Positions 55,684-64,000 of a stretch of DNA of 64,000 nucleotides are shown piece after piece (position 1 is the first letter of the stretch; each line of letters starts with the position of its first letter). Source of the stretch: Pseudomonadota bacterium (GTDB lineage: Bacteria; Pseudomonadota; Gammaproteobacteria; Burkholderiales; Thiobacillaceae). The notes beneath the pieces are model-generated. The model had not been told where the DNA came from, did not search any database, and worked only from the letters and a program-made list of their open reading frames with translations. The translations under genes were made by a program, and so were the position numbers. The DNA is taken from positions 62,001 to 126,000 of the forward strand of contig JAKADY010000001.1 in assembly GCA_021826065.1 (NCBI GenBank), written 5' to 3'.

Positions 55684-56924
55684 ATGAAAAAGACCCGGAT
55701 CCTGGCCATGGTCATGGCCGGCGGCGAAGGCAGCCGGCTGCACCCCCTGACGGCGGAGCGATCGAAACCCTCGGTTCCCTTCGGCGCGCGTTACCGGATC
55801 GTCGACTTCGTGCTGTCCAACCTGATGAACTCCGGCATACACGCCATCTATCTGCTGGTGCAGTACAAATCGCAGTCGTTGATCGAGCACGTGCGCAAGG
55901 CCTGGGTGCTGCCGCCCATCCTGCCGGAACATTTCATCACCGTGGTGCCACCGCAGATGCGGCGCGGCCAGGTCTGGTTCCAGGGCACGGCCGACGCGGT
56001 GCACCAGAACCTCAACCTGATCCGACAGCACAGGCCCGACCTGGTGGTGGTGTTCGGGGCCGACCACATCTACCGCATGGACGTGCGGCAGATGGTGCAA
56101 TTCCACCTCGACAATGGCGCGGAGGCGACCGTAGCGGCATTGCCGGTGCCGCTCAAGCAGGCCTCGGCCTTCGGCATCATCGACGCCGACGCGCACGGCC
56201 GGGTACGTGCCTTCCTGGAAAAGCCCGCCAGCCCCCCGCCCATACCCTCGGACCCGACCCGTGCCTATGCCTCCATGGGCAACTACCTGTTCAACGCCGA
56301 TGTGCTGGAGCAGGCCCTAATCGAATGCCACGCGCGCGGCGAGAACGATTTCGGCAAGCACGTGCTGCCGCGGCTGACCGAGGGGGGGCGGCTGTATGCC
56401 TATGACTTCGGGCAAAACCGTGTGCCGGGCGTGCGTGACTACGAGGAGCACGCCTATTGGCGCGACGTCGGCACGCTGGACGCCTATTACGAGGCGCACA
56501 TGGACGTGCTGGGGCTCACCCCCCGCTTCGACGTCTTCAACGCCCAGTGGCCGATCTTCTCGAGCAATTATCAGGGGCCGGTGGCGCGCTTCCAGAACGC
56601 GCAGATCGACAACGGTATGATCAGCGCCGGTTGTCTCATCAACGGCGCGCGGGTGAAGGACTCGGTGCTGCGGCGCGAGGTGGTGCTGGAGCCCGGGGTG
56701 GAGCTGGAAGGTTGTGTGATCATGGATAACGTCACCATCCGCGCCGGGGCCAAGCTGCGGCGCGTGATCGTCGACCGCTACAACATCATCGAGCCCAACA
56801 CCCGCATAGGCTTCGATTCGGCCGAGGACGCGGCGCGCTACAAGGTGACCGAGAACGGGGTGGTGGTCCTGCCCGAGGCGCAGCCCTACGAGACGGCGCG
56901 CACCTCCTTCGCCGAGGAGAGTTG

Positions 56925-56925
<1 letters not shown>
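55684..56925 (+). CDS. glgC: glucose-1-phosphate adenylyltransferase
   Basis: 413 residues. It starts [20 protein letters not shown], with [20 protein letters not shown] (nucleotide and G1P site), [11 protein letters not shown], and a left-handed beta-helix C-terminus ([14 protein letters not shown]). It makes ADP-glucose for glycogen. Its stop shares a base with the glgX start (TGATG). Confidence 0.95.
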
Positions 56926-59060
<2,135 letters not shown>

Positions 59061-59121
59061 AAGCCCTCAAGCAACCTACGGTCGCTGTCTCCTGTAACCT
59101 GGCCCCGGTAACCTGAACCCC

Positions 59122-61335
59122 ATGTCCTTCGACGAACGCATCCACCGCCTGGCCGAACGGGCCGGCATTCAGCCCCTGTACCAGGACATCTGGGGCCACA
59201 GCCACGCGGCCAGCCGTGAGGCCAAACAGGTGCTGCTCGCCGCCATGGGCATCGCCTGCGCCGACGAGGCGGCCGCCGAGGCGAGCCTGCGGCAGTGGGA
59301 GGCGGCCGAGTGGCGGGCGCTGCTGCCACCGGTGCAGGTGCACCCCCAGGGGCCGGAACCCGTGCGCATCACCCTGCACCTGCCAGCTGGCTGGCGCGAT
59401 CGCAGCGGCCATTGGCAACTGACGCGGGAAAGCGGCGCGACCACGGCGGGGACGTTTCACGCTGGCGAGCTGCCGGAGCTGGCGCGCACCACCCTCGACG
59501 ACGGCGACACTCTCGCCCTGGGCCTGACCCTGCCGCCCTGCGACGAGGCCGGCCATCACCGCCTGCGCCTCAGCCTCGACGGCCTGCCGGAGGCGCAGAT
59601 GCCGCTCATCGTCTGTCCCCCCGCCTGCCACCGGCCGCCCGCGCTCGAGGGCGGTGGCCGCGTCTGGGGGGTGAGCGTGCAGCTCTACGGGGTGCGCTCG
59701 CGGCGCAACTGGGGTATGGGCGACTTCACCGATCTGGCCAACCTGGCCACGCTGCTCGGGCAGCAGGGCGCGGCCCTCATCGGCGTGAACCCCCTGCACG
59801 CCCTCTACCCGCACAACCCCGCGCACTGCAGCCCTTACAGCCCAAGCAGCCGGCAATTCCTCAACGTGCTCTACATCGACGTCGAGGCCGTGCCCGACTT
59901 CGCAGAGTGCGCCGAGGTGCAGGCGGCCGTGGCGGCGCCCGCCTTCCAGGCGCGGCTTGCCGACCTGCGCGCCGCCCCCTTGGTCGACTACGCCGGGGTG
60001 GCGGCGGCGAAATTCCCCCTGCTCGAGCGTCTCTATGCCCACTTCCGCGACCACCACCTGGCCCGGGATACGGCGCGGGCAGCGGAATTCCACCGCTTCG
60101 TCGCCCAGGGCGGCGAGGACCTCCATCGCTTCGCCCTGTACGAGGCCCTGCAGGCCCACTTCCACGCCCGGGACACGGCGCTCTGGGGCTGGCCGGTCTG
60201 GCCCGAGGACTGGCGCGACCCCGAAAGCCCCGAGGTGGTCGCCTGGGCTGAGGCCAACGCCGAGCTGGTGGAATACCACCTCTACCTGCAATGGCTCGCC
60301 GCCGAGCAGCTCGAGCGGGCAGCGCAGGCGGTGCGCGCCAGTGGGATGGCGGTCGGCCTGTACCTGGACCTCGCCGTCGGGGTCGACCGCGGCGGTGCCG
60401 ACACCTGGATCCACCGCGATCTCTACGCCTTCGAGGCGAGCGTGGGCGCGCCGCCGGACGACTTCAACCTGCATGGCCAGGACTGGGGCCTACCGCCGCT
60501 CATCCCGCACCGGTTGCGCGCGGCCGCCTACGCCCCACTCATCAGCACGCTGCGCGCCAACATGGCCGCCGCCGGGGCGCTGCGCATCGACCATGTGATG
60601 GCGCTGATGCGGCTATACTGGGTGCCGCCCGGCCTGCGCGCCGATCAGGGCGTCTATGTCGCCTATCCGCTGCAGGACCTCGTCGGCATCCTCGCCCTGG
60701 AGAGCCGGCGCGCCCACTGCCTCGTCGTCGGCGAGGACCTCGGCACCGTGCCGGACGCCATGCGTGCCGCCATGCACGAGCGCGACATCCTTGCCTACCG
60801 GCTGTTCTATTTCGAGAAACATTGGGAGGGCGACCACCGCTTCAAGGCCCCGCACGAGATCGGCCATGGCGCCTTGGTGGCCGCCAGCACCCACGACCTG
60901 CCCACGCTGTGCGGATTCTGGCGCGGCAGCGACCTGGAGTGGCGCGCCCGCCTGAATCTCTTTCCCTCCGAGGCCATGCGCGAGGCACAGATCGTCACCC
61001 GCGCCCAGGACCGCGCCCGGCTGCTCTGGGCCTTGCACTGCGAGGGCCTGTTGCCCGAGGGCGTCTCGCTTGACCCAGCGCAGGTGCCGGAGATGACGCA
61101 CGCGCTGAGGCTGGCCATCCACCGCTATCTCGCCCGCAGTGCCGCCCCCATACTCCTGGTACAGGCCGAGGACCTGCTGGGCGAGGTGGAACAGGCCAAC
61201 CTGCCAGGCACGGTGGCTGAACACCCCAACTGGCGTCGCAAGCTCTCCCTGCCACTGGAGGACTGGGCAACAGACGCACGCATCGTCGAGACCGCCCGCG
61301 CCCTCTCCGCCGAGCGCGGCCATCCCATTGATTGA
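59122..61335 (+). CDS. malQ: 4-alpha-glucanotransferase (amylomaltase)
   Basis: 737 residues. An N-terminal beta-rich extension (about 1-165) precedes the GH77 core: VSVQLYGVRSRRNWGMGDFT, GVNPLHALYPHNPAHCSPYS, LRIDHVMALMRLYWVP (catalytic Asp) and VVGEDLGTVP (catalytic Glu). It moves glucan chains during glycogen turnover. It follows glgX by 61 bp. Confidence 0.95.
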   Translation: MSFDERIHRLAERAGIQPLYQDIWGHSHAASREAKQVLLAAMGIACADEAAAEASLRQWEAAEWRALLPPVQVHPQGPEPVRITLHLPAGWRDRSGHWQLTRESGATTAGTFHAGELPELARTTLDDGDTLALGLTLPPCDEAGHHRLRLSLDGLPEAQMPLIVCPPACHRPPALEGGGRVWGVSVQLYGVRSRRNWGMGDFTDLANLATLLGQQGAALIGVNPLHALYPHNPAHCSPYSPSSRQFLNVLYIDVEAVPDFAECAEVQAAVAAPAFQARLADLRAAPLVDYAGVAAAKFPLLERLYAHFRDHHLARDTARAAEFHRFVAQGGEDLHRFALYEALQAHFHARDTALWGWPVWPEDWRDPESPEVVAWAEANAELVEYHLYLQWLAAEQLERAAQAVRASGMAVGLYLDLAVGVDRGGADTWIHRDLYAFEASVGAPPDDFNLHGQDWGLPPLIPHRLRAAAYAPLISTLRANMAAAGALRIDHVMALMRLYWVPPGLRADQGVYVAYPLQDLVGILALESRRAHCLVVGEDLGTVPDAMRAAMHERDILAYRLFYFEKHWEGDHRFKAPHEIGHGALVAASTHDLPTLCGFWRGSDLEWRARLNLFPSEAMREAQIVTRAQDRARLLWALHCEGLLPEGVSLDPAQVPEMTHALRLAIHRYLARSAAPILLVQAEDLLGEVEQANLPGTVAEHPNWRRKLSLPLEDWATDARIVETARALSAERGHPID

Positions 61336-61361
61336 AAAGGCGATTTCGAGCGCCTGCGGGA

Positions 61362-61389
61362 TTGAATTCCGGCGTTCTTGCTCTATATA
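61362..61389 (+). promoter_or_regulatory. hsp20 promoter with palindromic -10 region
   Basis: TTGAAT (61362-61367), a 16-nt spacer and TATATA (61384-61389). The -10 sits in the perfect 12-bp palindrome CTCTATATAGAG (61381-61392), a possible operator. No clear sigma32 consensus. Confidence 0.55.
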
Positions 61390-61422
61390 GAGAGTGAAGC
61401 AGTAACAACAAAGGAGGTGACC

Positions 61423-61938
61423 ATGAGCGAAGAAGTCCGTAAAGAGGAAGTGGCCGTGCGTCCGGCCGAGGGTGGTCAAGTGCAGAAGGCGGCGCCCGCG
61501 CGCTGGCTGAGCCCGTTCGAGGAGATGGAAAGGCTTATGGATGAGTTCTTCCCGCGCGGCTGGTTGCGGCGTTGGGAATGGCCCGCCTTCCCCGAGTTGT
61601 CCCGTCGCTTCGAGTTCAGGATGCCCAAGGTCGACATCATCGACCGGGCCGAGGAGGTGGTGGTCAAGGCCGAGCTGCCGGGCATCGACAAGAAGGACCT
61701 GGACGTCACCGTGACGGGCGACACCATCACCATCAAGGGCCAGACCCGGCATGAGGAGAAAGAGGAGAAGGGCGACTACTTCCGCAGCGAGATCTCGCGC
61801 GGTAGCTTCTCCCGTACCCTGGTGCTCCCCGCTGCGGTCGATGCCGCCCGCGCCAAGGCCACGTTCAAGGACGGCCTGCTGGAGGTGACGCTGCCCAAGA
61901 AGGAAGAGGCCAAACGCCAGAGTGTGACCATAGAATGA
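61423..61938 (+). CDS. small heat shock protein (Hsp20/alpha-crystallin family)
   Basis: 171 residues from the ATG at 61423, preceded by the near-ideal Shine-Dalgarno AAAGGAGGTGA (2 nt gap to ATG). The alpha-crystallin domain (about 65-165) has MPKVDIIDRAEEVVVKAELP, GIDKKDLDVTVTGDTITIKG and FSRTLVLPAAVDAARAKATF, and GLLEVTLPK. It holds unfolding proteins. Between malQ and a bidirectional terminator. Confidence 0.94.
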   Translation: MSEEVRKEEVAVRPAEGGQVQKAAPARWLSPFEEMERLMDEFFPRGWLRRWEWPAFPELSRRFEFRMPKVDIIDRAEEVVVKAELPGIDKKDLDVTVTGDTITIKGQTRHEEKEEKGDYFRSEISRGSFSRTLVLPAAVDAARAKATFKDGLLEVTLPKKEEAKRQSVTIE

Positions 61939-61958
61939 CGGCACACTGAGATGGCGAG

Positions 61959-61983
61959 ACCGGGCCAGAGGCCCGGTTTTTTT
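61959..61983. terminator. rho-independent terminator between hsp20 and the GGDEF-EAL gene
   Basis: Stem ACCGGGCC-AGA-GGCCCGGT (61959-61977) followed by TTTTTTT (61977-61983). It ends hsp20. The restored stop of the convergent GGDEF-EAL gene (61983-61985) touches the T-run, which supports the restored frame. Confidence 0.9.
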
Positions 61984-64000
61984 CATGCAGCCGCCGACTC
62001 GCCCACATAGCCATCCCCGAGCCCCGGGTGATCGGCGCGCGGGGTGTCCAGGGGTAGCCCTGCACCAGATCGACACCGAAGGCGCGCAGCAATTGCAGGC
62101 TGCGCGCATCCTCGACAAACTCCGCCACCGTGACCCGGCCCATGCCGCGTGCCACGTCGGTGATCGCCTTGACGAAGATCTGGTTGTCGCGGTCGTCCGG
62201 CAGGCTGCGGATGAACATGCCGTCGATCTTGACCGTGTCCACCGGCAGGTGTTTGAGGTAGGCGAAGGAGGAGAAGCCGCTGCCGAAGTCGTCCAGGCAG
62301 ATGTGGCAGCCGGTCAGGCGCAAGGCCTCGATGAAGCGCTGGGCGTCGGCCAGGTCGGTCACCGCACTGGTCTCGGTGAGCTCCACCATCAAGCGGTGCG
62401 CGGCCACCCCGTGGCGGCGCAGCAGGTCGGCGATGTACTGCGGCAGGCTGGGGTCGTCGAAGGAGCGCCCGGAGATGTTGACCGCCAGCGGCGGCATGTC
62501 GGGCCGCTCGCCCAGCAGGCGGATGGCCTCGGCCAGGACCCAGCGGTCGATCTCCAGGATGCGGCCGCTCTTCTCCGCCACCGGGATGAAGCGGCCGGGC
62601 ATGATCATGCTGTCGGGCCGCTCCTCGTCGACCATGCGCACCAGCGCCTCCAGATGCGAGAGGGCGCCGTCGCGGGCGCGATAGACACCCTGGAAGTGCA
62701 GGCGCAGTAGCCCCTTGGCCAGGGCATGGTCGATGCGGTCGTTCCAGGTCAGATGGTGCACCATGGCCGGCAGGGCGTCTTGTTCCGGACTGTAGATACG
62801 CCAGGTGTTCTTGCCGGCCTGTTTGGCCTGGTACATCGCGGCGTCGGCGTGCGTGATCAGGGCGTCGGCGTCGGTGCCGTGCATGGGGTAGAGGGCGATG
62901 CCGAGGCTGCTGGTGAGCCGCAGGTTTTGCCCCTCGAAGCGGAAGGGGATGGCGCCCACTGCGCGCACGATGCGCTCGGCCAGCTGGATGACCTCCTGCT
63001 CGCGGGCGTTGGGCACCAGCAGGGCGAACTCGTCCCCACCCAGGCGGGCAAGCGTCTCGTTGCGCCGCACTAGGGCGTTGACCTCGCTGGCCACGCGGAT
63101 CAGCAGGGCATCGCCGGCGCGGTGGCCGAAGGTGTCGTTGATCACCTTGAACTCGTCGAGGTCGAAAAACAACAAGGCCCCCATCGTCGCATTGCGCTCG
63201 CATTCGGCCAGCATGCGGCCGAGCTCCTGTTGGAAGCGGTGCCGGTTGTACAGCCCCGTGAGCGAGTCGCGCTCGGCCAGATAGGCGAGCTGCTGGGCGG
63301 TCTGGCGCTCGTGGGTGACGTCTTCGTAGATCCACAGCTGGCCGATGTAGCGCCCCTCCGCGTCGCGCACCGGGTAATTTAGCTGGGTCACCACACGGCC
63401 GTCGGCCATGGGGATCTCCAGGCTGTGAGTCGCCCCGCCCTGGAAGGGCGGGGCCTCCTCGCCACAAGCTTGAACGGGGCCTGCGGCCCCCGGTTGACGC
63501 TTCGTCTCACTGACGCTCGACCCGTGGTCGGAGACCTCGCGCGTCTCCAACACCGCCAGCATGTGGCGCGAGAAGTGGTCCGGCCGCGCCAGGGTGCTGG
63601 TCGACTGGGCCAGCACCGCGTTGACCGGCAGGCCCACCAGGTGGCTGGTCTCCGGCACCATCCAGATGCGGCGGAAGGCCGGGTTGTGATAGACGACCCG
63701 GCCGTCGGCGCCGACGAACAGGATGCCCAGGTTCATGGCGGCGAGCAGGGCGTGCAGCCGTGCCCGCTCCTCGCCGGCCTCCTGGGCGTAGCGGCGCTGC
63801 TCCGCCTCCGAGCGCGATAGACTGGACAAGGCCTGGCGCAGGTCCTCCTCGGTGGCGGTGAGTTCCTGCAGCCTGGCCTCGATGGCGTCGATCATGTGGT
63901 TGAAGGCCTGGGCGAGCTGGCCCACCTCGTCCCGGGAGCGCACCGGCACGGTGGTGTCCAGCCGCCCGGCGGTCACCGCCTGGCTGGCGCGAGTGAGCTC
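61983..64000 (-). CDS. HAMP-PAS-GGDEF-EAL cyclic-di-GMP protein, N-terminus outside window, frameshift at C-terminus
   Basis: On the minus strand from the window edge: a HAMP-like end (VPVRSRDEVGQLAQAFNHMI), a coiled coil, a PAS domain (IWMVPETSHLVGLP), GGDEF with intact RLGGDEFALL, and EAL with EALVRMVDEERP, VNISGRSF, VELTETSAV, CLDDFGSGFSS, TVKIDGMF and TVAEFVED, so catalytic residues of both domains look present. After LVQGYP a G4 run (62051-62054 plus) shifts the frame; one added C gives PLDTPRADHPGLGDG and a stop at 61983. The unrestored frame runs to 61865 inside hsp20. Confidence 0.85.
63425..63526. repeat. 99-bp hairpin-bearing in-frame segment within the PAS coding region
   Basis: On the coding strand it starts after GACCAC and ends with GACTCAC, so one CAC flanks each side, 99 bp (33 codons) apart. 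It has stem GCCCCGCCCT-GGA-AGGGCGGGGC (63432-63454) and a second GGGGCC-TGC-GGCCCC (63476-63490). The encoded Gly/Pro/Ala-rich peptide (GSSVSETKRQPGAAGPVQAC plus 13 more) interrupts SDH|SLEIPMADGR. It resembles the hairpin ends of IS200/IS605-type elements; that origin is inference. Confidence 0.55.

Noticed and set aside
61390-61422. RNA thermometer (ROSE or fourU) before hsp20
   Set aside because: The predicted leader is about 27 nt and has no pyrimidine run able to pair with AAAGGAGGTGA.

Overview
The window comes from a GC-rich proteobacterial chromosome and contains the replication-origin region. Gene order fits Betaproteobacteria: dnaA-dnaN-gyrB without recF, proS next to a lytic transglycosylase and rppH, and apbC-dcd-Orn/Lys/Arg decarboxylase. 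A CbbY-type phosphatase hints at a Calvin-cycle autotroph, for example a Hydrogenophilales or Nitrosomonadales sulfur oxidiser. That placement is inference; no 16S rRNA gene is present.

Left arm (1-23.2 kb, almost all minus strand): a truncated ArsR regulator, an orphan ParA-like ATPase, glmS and glmU (UDP-GlcNAc synthesis), a small membrane protein with an HExxH motif, a frameshifted secreted amidohydrolase, the complete atpIBEFHAGDC operon, parB-parA-rsmG-mnmG, a frameshifted HTH-like gene, an ABC exporter, mnmE, yidC, rnpA and rpmH.

Origin region (23.2-28.7 kb): dnaA, a candidate oriC with DnaA boxes, dnaN, a nested palindromic element and gyrB. Two parS-like sites are present, one upstream of mnmG and one lying across the ribosome-binding site and GTG start of gyrB. 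Genes on both sides point away from this point, as expected for bidirectional replication.

Right arm (28.7-64 kb, mostly plus): a periplasmic YVTN beta-propeller protein, a WYL regulator, a periplasmic cyclophilin, an OGFr-domain protein, an orphan response regulator, greB and mlaA, rpsO-pnp, cbbY, folD, a Pro-Arg-His tRNA cluster, proS, an aminopropyltransferase-like gene, rppH, a CBS-domain operon, apbC, two toxin-antitoxin modules either side of dcd, a PLP-dependent basic amino-acid decarboxylase, ybiT, an MscS channel, glgC-glgX-malQ (glycogen), hsp20 and a truncated PAS-GGDEF-EAL protein.

The most unusual signals are: the parS site inside the gyrB initiation region; a 99-bp hairpin-bearing in-frame segment inside the PAS region of the GGDEF-EAL gene; short dispersed repeats (C-rich CCTAACCCC leaders and the AAGTAAGCGCTTACTT palindrome); three promoters placed so that transcription would start at or next to the start codon; and three single-base homopolymer frameshifts, which may be sequencing errors. 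I found no clear new multi-gene system, CRISPR array or complete transposon.
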